From: Beroe forskalii
Lineage: Eukaryota; Ctenophora; Nuda; Beroida; Beroidae
Reading direction: 5' to 3'
Length of the DNA: 64,000 nucleotides
NCBI GenBank assembly: GCA_011033025.1
Contig: WFMF01000438.1
Span: 89,258-153,257 of the forward strand
Shown: positions 23,113 through 33,627 of the stretch, piece by piece
Numbering within the stretch: position 1 is the stretch's first letter
Layout of the letters: each line of letters starts with the position of its first letter
Translations under genes and position numbers: made by a program
The notes under the pieces: model-generated
The model's database searches: none
The model's input: only the letters and a program-made list of their open reading frames with translations
Told to the model about the DNA's origin: nothing

Positions 23113-25311
23113 GCTGTTTGCGTTGTGCGCGGCGCGCTTTTTCAGGTTGCTTAACACGTTTGCTAAACACGTATGTCCCTGTTATCGTCGCGCTTCATCA
23201 GAACAGGGAAGCGCCGCGGCGCCGCGCGCGTTATACACACACCTATGCGGGTTTAGGACTTTAGGAATTCCCCAATGATCATGAATTCATGATGTGGCGC
23301 GCGCAGCGCGTACACAAACATATGCGAGCTTAGGAATGCAAAGGTGTGTGATGTGTGTTTATGCCATAGTGCCATACTGATTGCGGCGTGCGCGCAACGC
23401 GAGCACTGAGCAGGGATTTATGTTTTTAGCAAAAACCGACGCAGCACGCATCATAACCAATAACAAAACCGACGGCGCGCGCATTGTCTATCGATGATCA
23501 TGATAGACCCTGCTGCAGAGAAATCAACGACGGAGATGCGACGCTCTGCAGATTTATAAAGTTAATTGGAATTAGTGTATTACCAAGCAAAGGGATTCCT
23601 TGATCAGATCATACAAATGTAATTTCTTTCGTAGGATGTTACCCTACCCTCGCGCGCGCGGCGCAACGTTCCACATTTGGACGTCACTTTGCGCCTTCAG
23701 AAGAAAGGGACGGACATCGCCCGTCGATAATTTCTTCTTCATTCATTTTCTCGTCTATGCTCTTTTTATTTGATCCACACTTTTTTCATCAGATAAATTT
23801 GTCATGTGGGAAGGGATTAGCTTTAGTAGAGCTTTTTATTGCATGACATGATTGCAACTGGCAAGAATCAAAAACTTTTTAGGGTTAACTTAACAACACT
23901 ACTTTATACAATCAAATTTGAGCAGGTAGACGTATGTGCAATGACGCCCCCCAAGGGGAGGAAATGACGATGTGATCTGCAGCCAAGACAGCTTGAATCA
24001 AGAAGAATTCACCTCTCAGCTCTACTGTTGGTTATCTTCGAATTTGGTTATTGATCCTGTATATCTTCAGCATGGGTTCTTTCTTTGAATCAATTCAAAC
24101 TGAGATAGCTCTCTCTTCAAAACACATTGAAAAAATTACTGGTCTGTTTAAAAATAAAAATGTTAATGTTGCACAGCTGAAGCAAAAGTTAGACAAGGAT
24201 GAAATGGCAAATTTCATCTTTGATTTTATGAAAAGGACAGAGTGTTGTGTAGAGTTATTAAGAAAAGCAACCAGTGAAGTTGAATCAAATCAGAAGGAAA
24301 GTAAGGCTGCTGGAAACAGAATCATCCAGTTACAAGAGGAGTTATTGTGCACTAAAACAGACCAGATCAATAAGTTCCAGTCTATGGTTGATAACAAGCT
24401 CAAAGACACTATCAAAACAGAGATGAAGAGCTACAGTGATGCAGTTAAGAAAGATGCTGGTCAGACTTTAACATATAAGGAACATAAAGACTGCTGTTAA
24501 AGATATTGTGCAGAAGGGGTCTGAGGAGAGGGACAAAAACCTGATACTTTTTGGAGTTCCTGAGGAAGATGGTGAAGATGTGAAGGATAAGGTCAATAAT
24601 ATATTCAACAGTATAGATGTCAAGCCCAGGTTTGATGCAGCTCGTTTTGGAAGAGTTGAAGGGAAGAAACCTATACGTGTTACAGTGGAAAATAGTAAAA
24701 TACTGAAACCGTGTTTGAGGTGCTAAAAGTGGCCAAGAACCTAAAGCAGGACCAGGCTTATAAAAGTGTCTTCATTAGCCTGGACAAGAGCCCAGAAGAA
24801 CGTGCTGAGAGGAGGAAGTTGGTGCAAGAGTTGAAGAAGAAGATTGCTGAACACCCAAGGAAGAAATTTGTTATAAGACGGGGTGAAATTTGCTGTGCAA
24901 TGGAAAATGAAGTAGTGTCATCTGAGCAGGGGGAAACAAGTGAAAAGGCTGCTGCAGGAATGGAAGTGAAACCCCAGTGGAGGCCCCCTCACTTCAAGAA
25001 ACCTCCTGCTAGAAAGCCTGTTGATTCTGAGTCTTCAATAGACAGTTCGGACTATTGAAAGTTGTTATATTTTGTAATTTTAAAGGTTTCATCTTAAGTT
25101 TTAAAATGGAATCAGTACAAATTTTACCTGATGATGTCAATTCATGAGTGATCAGCAAGAATGACATACCATGAACAATATTGCTGTGTTTTGAGGATGA
25201 ATGTTTGAGCACTGAAGGGTATCCTTTTGACTAGATTCCTTTATTTGTTTTCATCACCGCACGTTGAGGCGGAGCCTTTGATCAGGGCATTCAGAGTTAT
25301 ATATATATATA
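23113..25311 (+). mobile_element. ORF1-only LINE-like element, copy A
   Basis: Shares both ends and internal order with 30558-32708: a CpG-rich 5' region starting GTTTGCGTTGTGCGCGGCGC, an ORF1-like protein, a short 3' region containing GTTGAGGCGGAGCCTTTGAT, and a TA microsatellite tail. No endonuclease or reverse-transcriptase ORF is present between ORF1 and the tail. A shared internal structure in two dispersed copies points to a non-autonomous family rather than two independent truncations. Confidence 0.75.
24072..25058 (+). pseudogene. LINE ORF1-like protein, frameshifted (copy A)
   Basis: N-terminal helical region, then an RRM-like core with RDKNLILFGVPEEDG, the motif FGRVEGKKPIRVTVEN, and a C-terminal SLDKSPEERAERRKLVQELK, as in ORF1 proteins of L1/CR1-type LINEs. 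A one-base insertion near 24475 and an 8-bp insertion near 24695 break the frame relative to copy B. Residues MGSFFESIQTEIALSSKHIE mark the likely start at 24072. In LINEs this protein binds RNA as a chaperone in the retrotransposition particle. Confidence 0.75.
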
Positions 25312-25318
25312 TATATAT
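25278..25318. repeat. 3' tail and TA microsatellite of copy A
   Basis: The GAGTTATATATATA tail matches the tail of the second copy at about 32685-32708. It is followed without a gap by the inverted long-repeat element. Confidence 0.7.
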
Positions 25319-25870
25319 AGGTTAGGTCTAAAACAATGCGATTATTGCTCTAGGTGTGTCATAAATCCACTATCATCAATTCACAGAGACTTTGTCGGGA
25401 TTATGGTGCATGACGTCATCTTTGGCTTTGTCGTCTTTTAGCGTGGTTCAAGCGTCAAGTTTCAATGATTCAAAACGTGAAATTAAAGTTGAAGTAAAAC
25501 GACTGGTTGAGCTGGTAAAGTAAAATCTTTCGCCCGTCTTTTCATTAGTTTAGGGGCTTATCAAACACTCAACGTAACAAGTTGCTGATATCAAAAGCTA
25601 ATTTCACGTGATCTTCAATCATGCTCCTTTATAAAGTCTAAAATCTGCCATAATGGAAATTGGCCATTCACTAATTAGCAAATTCGTACTATGATTTTAG
25701 TACGTATTAATAACGCTGGCTAAAGATAAATGAGCCTATTTGCCACGTTCGAAACGAATTAAATTAAATCCGTATCATTACGAAATAACTGACTATCTTA
25801 GAAATCTCTTCATTCACCCCATTAAAATGTGAAAATATGAATCGAGATTTATTCTAAAATAAAATTCTCG
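25312..25870 (-). repeat. Long direct repeat, 3' copy of the inverted element (LTR-like)
   Basis: Reverse complement of the 560-bp block in the array. Its outer edge merges into the TA run that tails the ORF1-only element, so the exact border is ambiguous by several bases. Confidence 0.7.
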
Positions 25871-26011
25871 GTCTGCCAGCAAGATAATTTAATACTTTAA
25901 TAATCGGCAGTGTCAGTTTAAGTGTTAATCGGTCGCCAGATTCTATTGTACGTATCAGACGCATATTTTATTCATCTGTCAATGATTTTTAATTACGCGG
26001 TCTATGTTAAA

Positions 26012-27070
26012 TTAACTACCAAAGTCACGTAATAAGTTCGTTTTCTGGCGCCAATTTTCGCTATTATTCGCGTTTACAGGGTTACATGCTCTCCATTTTA
26101 CAGGTAGGCGTGGGCGGGGTTCTTGACAAGTAATCCCCTTGCTCGTCACGTCCTCGTCCCTCTTGCGGATGAGAAATGCTTCCCGTTTTTTCCAAAGTTG
26201 TTCGGATATGGACTGATTATGTGTAGCTTCCTCTGTCCACATCGACATGATCTCGTCCGTAACATCGTCGTTAAGATCCAAATCTTCAGCTCGCTGCTTG
26301 ATTATCTCGTCCATTTCTCGTGTTCTGGCTTGATGGTGTTCCATGTACTGCTTCATTAGGGTAACATCCTCTTTGTACTTCCTTGAGGCCTGATTAATTT
26401 TCAGTTCTACTGCCGTGTTGCAGTCACTGGGGTTAATTCTAGGCCTGTACTTGAAAGGGAGGTAGTCCGGATGCTCTTCCATCCAAGCTTCATAGAGTTG
26501 GGACTTGCGTGAGTTCTGTAGGAATTTCCAGTAACTCTTCTTGCGAGCGTTCATCGTGTCTGACCAGAGTATCGCGTTCTCTGACTTGAACTTCCTGGCA
26601 CCCTTAATTCTGGATGCCTCGCTTTGCTTCTGTAGAGTGGCCTCGTCTGTTTTCTGGAATCTTTGCTCCAGCGCCAGTAGTCTTGTCAGGACGCTCTGGT
26701 CGCCCTCACTTGGAGTGCTATCTCTGGCAATATTTCTTTGGGGGCTTGCCTCGTGACATGTGAGCAGGGCTGAATTCTCTTGTGACGTCATGAATTGCGT
26801 CATCAGTGACCCAATCTTATCAATCCTCTGTTCAAGGCAGTAGCATTGGATTGAAGCTCCCTCATCAACACATTGTTCTTCACGGCTTTGTTCTCCAATC
26901 TTTAACTCGAGAGCTTCTAATCTCGAGTTGATTTTACTGAGATGAGTAGCTAGATCAACGATAGTCTCCTTGTTCCTGAATGCCAAGTTCTGGAGTTCGG
27001 ACAAAGAGCTTCTGCTAGCTTCCTCTGCCTTGTTTTCTTTTCTTGTCTTCATAGTTCTTTCTCTGTCCAA
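26012..27070 (-). CDS. Intact 352-residue coiled-coil ORF of the single-ORF retroelement
   Basis: The only uninterrupted copy in the window. It lies between two same-orientation 558-bp repeats, as expected for LTR - ORF - LTR. The protein starts MDRERTMKTRKENKAEE, has charged coiled-coil segments at about residues 25-65 and 225-310, a central basic aromatic patch (ARKKSYWKFLQNSRKSQ, about residues 174-190) and ends ENWRQKTNLLRDFGS. No zinc knuckle, protease, reverse transcriptase or integrase is present. By position and composition a Gag-like structural role is possible; this is inference only. Confidence 0.7.
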   Translation of the reverse strand: MDRERTMKTRKENKAEEASRSSLSELQNLAFRNKETIVDLATHLSKINSRLEALELKIGEQSREEQCVDEGASIQCYCLEQRIDKIGSLMTQFMTSQENSALLTCHEASPQRNIARDSTPSEGDQSVLTRLLALEQRFQKTDEATLQKQSEASRIKGARKFKSENAILWSDTMNARKKSYWKFLQNSRKSQLYEAWMEEHPDYLPFKYRPRINPSDCNTAVELKINQASRKYKEDVTLMKQYMEHHQARTREMDEIIKQRAEDLDLNDDVTDEIMSMWTEEATHNQSISEQLWKKREAFLIRKRDEDVTSKGITCQEPRPRLPVKWRACNPVNANNSENWRQKTNLLRDFGS

Positions 27071-27206
27071 GACAATTCTGAAACACAGGTCTCGTGTTGA
27101 GCAGCGGAAATACGACGGTCTCCCTTGGTGGTATAATGGTTAATGAGTGGCGTAGTGTTACGTACACCGTTTGTCTTCTCGCTGAGTCGACTGGCACACC
27201 GTGGGG

Positions 27207-27769
27207 TAATGTATAGGTTAGGTCTAAAACAATGCGATTATTGCTCTAGGTGTGTCATAAATCCACTATCATCAATTCACAGAGACTTTGTCGGGATTAT
27301 GGTGCATGACGTCATCTTTGGCTTTGTCGTCTTTTAGCGTGGTTCAAGCGTCAAGTTTCAATGATTCAAAACGTGAAATTAAAGTTGAAGTAAACGACTG
27401 GTTGAGCTGGTAAAGTAAAATCTTTCGCCCGTCTTTTCATTAGTTTAGGGGCTTATCAAACACTCAACGTAACAAGTTGCTGATATCAAAAACTAATTTC
27501 ACGTGATCTTCAATCATGCTCCTTTATAAAGTCGAAAATCTGCCATAATGGAAATTGGCCATTCACTAATTAGCAAATTCGTACTATGATTTTAGTACGT
27601 ATTAATAACGCTGGCAAAGATAAATGAGCCTATTTGCCACGTTCGAAACGAATTAAATTAAATCCGTATCATTACGAAATAACTGACTATCTTAGAAATC
27701 TCTTCATTCACCCCATTAAAATGTGAAAATATGAATCGAGATTTATTCTAAAATAAAATTCTCAGTCTG
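27207..27769 (-). repeat. Long direct repeat, 5' copy of the inverted element (LTR-like)
   Basis: Same 558-bp block as 25312-25870 in the same orientation, about 1.9 kb apart. Read on the minus strand it starts TGAGAATTTTATTTTAG; the match with the other copies ends at GTCTG, giving the outer element border. Confidence 0.75.
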
Positions 27770-27929
27770 ATGTAATCTACATGCAAGTAAAATTTAAGAA
27801 GATTGTCAACAATTAGCCCTAGATATTTATAGGATTTGCACTCTTTAACAGAGTAATTACTAAAGATATTGATTTTCACCCCAAATTGAATAGTATTAAA
27901 GATAGTATCAAAGATAAGTATCTTGGTTT

Positions 27930-28245
27930 AAGTGGTGCCAGGGTAAAGTGGTGCAAGGGAAAACTGATGTCAGGGAAAACTGGTGACAGGGTGAAGCAGT
28001 GGCAGGGTAAACTGCTGTCATTGTTAATTTGTGTCAGGGTACAGTGGTGTCATGGTTAATGTGTGTCAGGGAAAACTGCTGCCAGGGCTTTGTGGTTTCT
28101 GGGTGAAGTGTTGTCGGGGTTAAGAAGTGCCATAAGTGGTGTGAGGGTAAGGTGGTGTCATTGTGAAGTGGTGCCAGAGTAACATGGTGCCAGGAATATT
28201 GGTGTCAGGGAAAACTGCTGTCCGGGTTTAATGGTTTCACAGTAA
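27930..28245. repeat. Degenerate minisatellite with GTGGTGCCAGGGTAA words
   Basis: Irregular units of about 14-28 bp such as GTGTCAGGGTAAACTG and AAGTGGTGCCAG. The reverse complement contains GACACCACTTC-type words also seen at 39.3 kb and 53.8 kb. Confidence 0.65.
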
Positions 28246-28759
28246 GCACTGAAACAATTGGAGATGTTACATGAAAAATATAGAAATGGTACAGTAACTG
28301 GGTCTATAGATTGCTGAAATATCGATTGAAATTAAATCAAAATTTGACTTATAACATCAAGAGCATTTACATGGATAGCTCAATTATCCATGAAGCTTTT
28401 TTTTATTGCTGAATAGATAAGATAAGATAAGATAAAGCATCTGGGCAACACAATTAGGTGAAAGCACTAATCAGCACACTTCTATTCATCGAAATAAATA
28501 AATAAAATGATTGATAGAATATTTTGATTTAATACTGACATAATTACAAATTAGAGATCATTGATTCAACATTAACATTTATTTCAAAATAAGTGCCCAT
28601 GATTCAAAAAGAAAAATAAATCAATAAACTTTTTATAAGATTCATTTGAATAATAACTGCCCAAAGCTAAACTAGCAAAAAATAATTCGACTCAAATACT
28701 TCAACTCTAATAATTCGACTCAAATATTTTTTTAAAGAATTCTATAATTAGCGCGCCAT

Positions 28760-29125
28760 TGTGCCGTGGCCGTGTATGGTGGCCGAGGTGGCTCACTTGA
28801 AAATAATTTTTCATGTTTTTGAAAAAGTGAGCCATTTCGGCCACCGCGTGGCCGAGCTGGCTCACCTATATTTTTCCAACTTTGATGCAAAATTTAAATG
28901 TCAATTTTAATCCGAAAAAACAAAATTCGGCATGTATCTGAAACTAGAAAAGTTGCTCTTTCCAACGGTGTAAAGGTTAGGACCAACCGACCCAAAATGG
29001 CGGAGTTATAGCGCTCCAAAAAAGTGGGACGCCTCGGCCACGCGGTGGCCGAACTGGCTCACTTGTAGTTTCAGTCTTCAAAGTGAGCCACGCCGGCCAC
29101 CGCGTGGCCGAATTGGCTCATTTGA
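28760..29125. repeat. Alternating inverted repeats of a GGCCGAGCTGGCTCAC word
   Basis: About six copies of a word close to GTGGCCGAGNTGGCTCACTT occur in both orientations, giving several hairpins (for example 28777-28835 and 29045-29120). The block is locally GC-rich in AT-rich surroundings. Possibly a foldback-type remnant. Confidence 0.55.
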
Positions 29126-30557
29126 AGAGCAACAAATGCGCGTTTCATACGTACGTGGTATATTAAAACGCTTTCGCGCCGTACATACATCAGCTAATAT
29201 TGTGGCAAATTTTGACGCGCATTCACAGATTGACAGAACCGTATAATCTGGAACCAGCACTCAACGAGGAGGGTATCGATCCTCTTCCAAGCCAACCTGT
29301 TGCCTTGCTTTCGGTTGACCACGATTTCATCCCACTCACCAAACCCTAACCATATCATCCATCCAAATTCATAAAACCACACTTCTCATTAACTTCTGCG
29401 TGTATGGGAAATATTACAAATGAAGTGGGCTCATTTCAACCGCTGGTATGTACTCATCAGTCAAAAGCATCCAATGGGTAATAAAATGAGTCAGTTAGGT
29501 CCCAAAGCCTTCCATGGTGGAAATAACAACGTATCCAAAGAACCCTTCATAGTTTACCCAACGTATTTTCCATCGTGACTTTTCACTGATGAGCACACAT
29601 AGCCGGAAGTCGGAACGTCTGATAGTCTATTTTTGTACTTTGCGTGCCCCAAGCAAGGTTGCCCTCTTCGCCTTAATTCAAGATATGCTCCGCCGTTATT
29701 ATAGTAAGCGTGCAAAACTACCACAAAAGTTCAGATTTAAGCACATTGGAACTACTTTGGGCAAGGCCGGGAAATTTGAACAAGGAAGTGTACCCAATTA
29801 TGTGTATGGAAATTAAGGGTAGAAATATCAGTAAAGGCGCAAAAGGGGTCACCAAGTTAGAAGTTGATACTTAAACTTCTGTGTCTATTGATCAACATTT
29901 GGAGCACGCATCGCACATGAAAAAGCTCGAGAGTAGAATTAAGTAAGTTTCATCAAACAAATTGAACAAAGAGAAACACAGTTATGGCTGTAATTTTCGA
30001 ATATCAGGTTGATGTTTACAACAAACTACAATTAGTAGTTAATAATAGAATGTCTCTGAGCGACATGAGAAAGTTTAGCTTTAGGAATGAACGATATTAG
30101 TGACTAATTTGGAAGATTATGCAATGCTGTTATAAGCACATATTAGTCGGCATAAGTTCAAGAAAATTCTAAATCATTCCCTTGTCACAGTTGCTATTTA
30201 ATATAATGTTAACAAAAAATAGCAATATCAAACTTTAAACTTTGAAAGAAATATTGAACTTAGAAATAAATTTTCTTTCAAAATTTAGCTGTAACGATAG
30301 GATTGTATGAAATGTCAATATATAAGCACACCAAAGCTAAATCTTAAGCTTAAGAAACGCAATTTTCGCCACTTAACTGCTTATACAGTAGCCTCACGAC
30401 AATAATTTCAAGTTAGTAATTTCTAGTTACGTTCGGCTACCATGGTACTGCCTCTCTTTGCACTCTAATCAAAATGTGCTGTTGGCTTTAAATAATGTAT
30501 TCTCTGCGCGTTAGGTACATAAAAAGTGGAGAGATACACTAAGCAGTTAGGCCATGG
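29126..30557. other. Intergenic DNA
   Basis: No supportable gene; ORFs are short and without recognised motifs. Confidence 0.4.
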
Positions 30558-32708
30558 TTTGCGTTGTGCGCGGCGCGATTTTTCATGATTGCATCACGTT
30601 TGTTAAACACGGTATGTCCCTTTATCGTCGCGCTCTTTTCATCAGAACAGGAAGTGCCGCGGCGCGTGCGCGCGCAGTATACACACCTATGCGGCTTTAG
30701 ACTTTAGTGAATTTCAATGATCGCGAATTCATGATGGTGCGGCGCAGCGTACACAAACATATGCGAGTTTAGGAATGCTGTGTGTGTGATATGCCATAGT
30801 GCCATACTGATTGGTGGCGTGCGCAACGCGAGCACTGAGCAGGGATTTATGTTTTTAAAAACCGACGCAGCACGCATCATAACCAATAACAAAACCGACG
30901 GCGCGCGCATTGTCTATCGATGATCATGATAGACCCTGCTGCAGAGAAATCAACGATTCTGAGATGCGACGCTCTGCAGATTTATAAAGTTAATTGAATT
31001 AGTGTATTACCAAATGATTCCTTGATCAGATCATACAAATGTAATTTTTTCGTAGATGTTACCCTACCCAGGCGCGCGGCGCAACGTTCCACATTTGGAC
31101 GTCACTTTGCGCCTTCAGAAGAAGGGACGGACACGCCCGTCGATAATTTCTTCTTCATTCATTTTCTCGTCTATGCTCTTTTTATTTGATCCACACTTTT
31201 TTCATCAGATAAATTTGTCATGTGGGAAGGGATTAGCTTTAGTAGAGCTTTTTATTGCATGACATGATTGCAACTGGCAAGAATCAAAAACTTTTTAGGG
31301 TTAACTTAACAACACTACTTATTACAATCAAATTTGAGCAGGTAGACGTATGTGCAATGACGCCCCAAGGAGGAAATGACAATGTGATCTGCAGCAAGAC
31401 AGCTTCAATCAGAAGATTCACCTCTCAGTACTCCTGTTTGCTATCTTCAATTTGGTTATTGATTGTGTATATCTTCAGCATGGGTTCTTTCTTTGAATCA
31501 ATTCAAACTGAGATAGCTCTCTTCAAAACACATTGAAAAAATTACTGGTCTGTTTAAAAACAAAATGTTAATGTTGCACAGCTGAAAAAAGTTAGACAAG
31601 GATGAAATGGCAAATTTCATATTTGATTCTATGAAAAGGATGGAGTGTTGTGTAGAGTTATTAAGAAAAGCAACCAGTGAAGTTGAATCAAATCAGAGGA
31701 AAGTAAGGCTGCTGAAACAGAATCATCCAGTTACAAGAGGAGTTATTGTCACTAAAACAGACCAGATCAATAAGTTCCAGTCTATGGTTGATAACAAGCT
31801 CAAAGATACTATCAAAACAGAGATGAAGAGCTACAGTGATGCAGTTAAGAAAGATGCTGGTCAGACTTTAACAATAAGGAACATAAAGACTGCTGTTAAA
31901 GATATTGTGCAGAAGGGGTCTGAGGAGAGGGACAAAAACCTGATACTTTTTGGAGTTCCTGAGGAAGAAGGTGAAGATGTGAAGGATAAGGTCAATAATA
32001 TATTCAACAGTATAGATGTCAAACCCAAGTTTGATGCAGCTCGTTTTGGAAGAGTTGAAGGGAAGAAACCTATACGTGTTACAGTGGAAAATACTGAAAC
32101 TGTATTTGAGGTGCTAAAAGTGGCCAAGAACCTAAAGCAGGACCAGGCTTATAAAAGTGTCTTCATCAGCCTGGACAAGAGCCCTGAAGAACGTGCTGAG
32201 AGGAGGAAGTTGGTGCAAGAGTTGAAGAAGAAGATTGCTGAACACCCAAGGAAGAAATTTGTTATAAGGCGGGGTGAAATTTGCTGTTCAGTGGAAAATG
32301 AAGTAGTGTCATCTGAGCAGGGGGAAACAAATGAAAAGGCTGCTGCAGGGATGAAAGTGAAACCCCAGTGGAGGCCCCCTCACTTCAAGAAACCTCCTGC
32401 TAGAAAGCCTGTTGATTCTGAGTCTTCAATAGACAGTTCGGACTATTGAAAGTTGTTATATTTTGTAATTTTAAAGGTTTCATCTTAAGTTTTAAAATGG
32501 AATCAGTACAAATTTTACCTGATGATGTCAATTCATGAGTGATCAGCAAGAATGACATACATGAACAATTTGGCTGTGTTTTGAGGATGAATGTTTGAGC
32601 ACTGAAGGGTATCCTTTTGACTAGATTCCTTTATTTGTTTTCATCACCGCACGTTGAGGCGGAGCCTTTGATCAGGGCATTCAGAGTTATATATATATAT
32701 ATATATAT
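30558..32708 (+). mobile_element. ORF1-only LINE-like element, copy B
   Basis: Same start, order and TA tail as 23113-25311. It is shorter through many one- to few-base gaps across the 5' region and ORF. After ORF1 there are only about 260 bp to the tail, with no endonuclease or reverse-transcriptase coding. Confidence 0.75.
31481..32449 (+). pseudogene. LINE ORF1-like protein, copy B (5' part frameshifted)
   Basis: The start codon at 31481 corresponds to 24072 of copy A, but 2-bp and other small losses near 31519-31560 break the first 40 codons. The frame is then open from 31607 to 32449 (280 codons), with a locally shifted stretch around 31695-31750. It keeps the RRM-like core (RDKNLILFGVPEEEG, FGRVEGKKPIRVTVEN) and the C-terminal SLDKSPEERAERRKLVQELK without the two interruptions seen in copy A. 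Confidence 0.75.
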
Positions 32709-33545
32709 AACTTTAAGCTAGTGAACCATTTTGTGAAACATCTTGATGAGAGGATTGGTTTGAACAGTTCAGTTTCATGCTCTTAACTTATTTCACAGTG
32801 ATTTCATACTCTTAAGTTATTATCACAGTATTTTTATCACTGAGTTGTTTATGCAAATTCAGTTTATTTATGAATGGTAACAATGAGTAATGGGCACCTG
32901 AGTTAAATGGTGCGTATTAGTGTTACCTATTGTTCTTGATAATCGTCTATGTGAAGAGAGATGGTTAAATACCATTATCCTTATGTTATGTTATGTTATG
33001 CAGTTGATTGAAAAATTTTTTCTGTTCTACTCAATTCAAAGCTCACAATTATCAAACTCAAATTTCGCAGTTTCATGATTGCATATATTTTCATTCTATT
33101 TTTACCACCAAATTCTGCACAAACTTTGGTGGTACCATATTTTTATTTTTAGAGGTGTAAGATAATAGATAAAACATCTATTAAGATTGGGAAGTGTTGA
33201 TGCAACTATCTGAAGCATTATATGTTGACATTAAGACTGTATTGGTGTATATGACACTAGGTGACATTTTCACAAACTGTGTGGTGGTTGAATACCATAA
33301 ATTATATATTTTCTATATATTTTATGTGGTCTGTCAGTCTGTGGGACTTTTGTGTGCTGGGCCAGTTAAGCATGGAAATTTGGACATTTGCAGAGGCTAG
33401 GAATGGTTCAAAATCAATTCATTTAAATGATTGTTGCCACATAGAGCAATTTGTTTATCCTTCATTTATTTATTCTTTAATTGTTGATATACTTCACAAT
33501 CAAATGTTCATTTAAATTTCACTCTCTATTGCATAGAATATCAGG
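32709..33545. other. Upstream region of the FOXRED2-like gene
   Basis: AT-rich sequence between the LINE-like element and the first coding exon. No CpG-rich or motif-dense promoter is visible. The start codon follows closely on a CAG (ATATCAGG then ATG), so a 5' UTR intron or trans-splice acceptor just before the ATG is possible. Confidence 0.35.
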
Positions 33546-33627
33546 ATGATTCTGACAATAATTCTAATGCTTCTCTTTGGAACTCTTGATTCATGGGATT
33601 ACTGCATCATTGGAGCTGGTCCTGGAG
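33546..33627 (+). CDS. FOXRED2: FOXRED2-like exon 1
   Basis: Signal peptide and [10 protein letters not shown], the start of the FAD-binding Rossmann fold; the donor GGTAATAG leaves phase 1. Confidence 0.9.

Noticed and set aside
29589-29816. 75-residue basic ORF on the + strand
   Set aside because: No recognisable domain, splice context or neighbours; consistent with a chance ORF.
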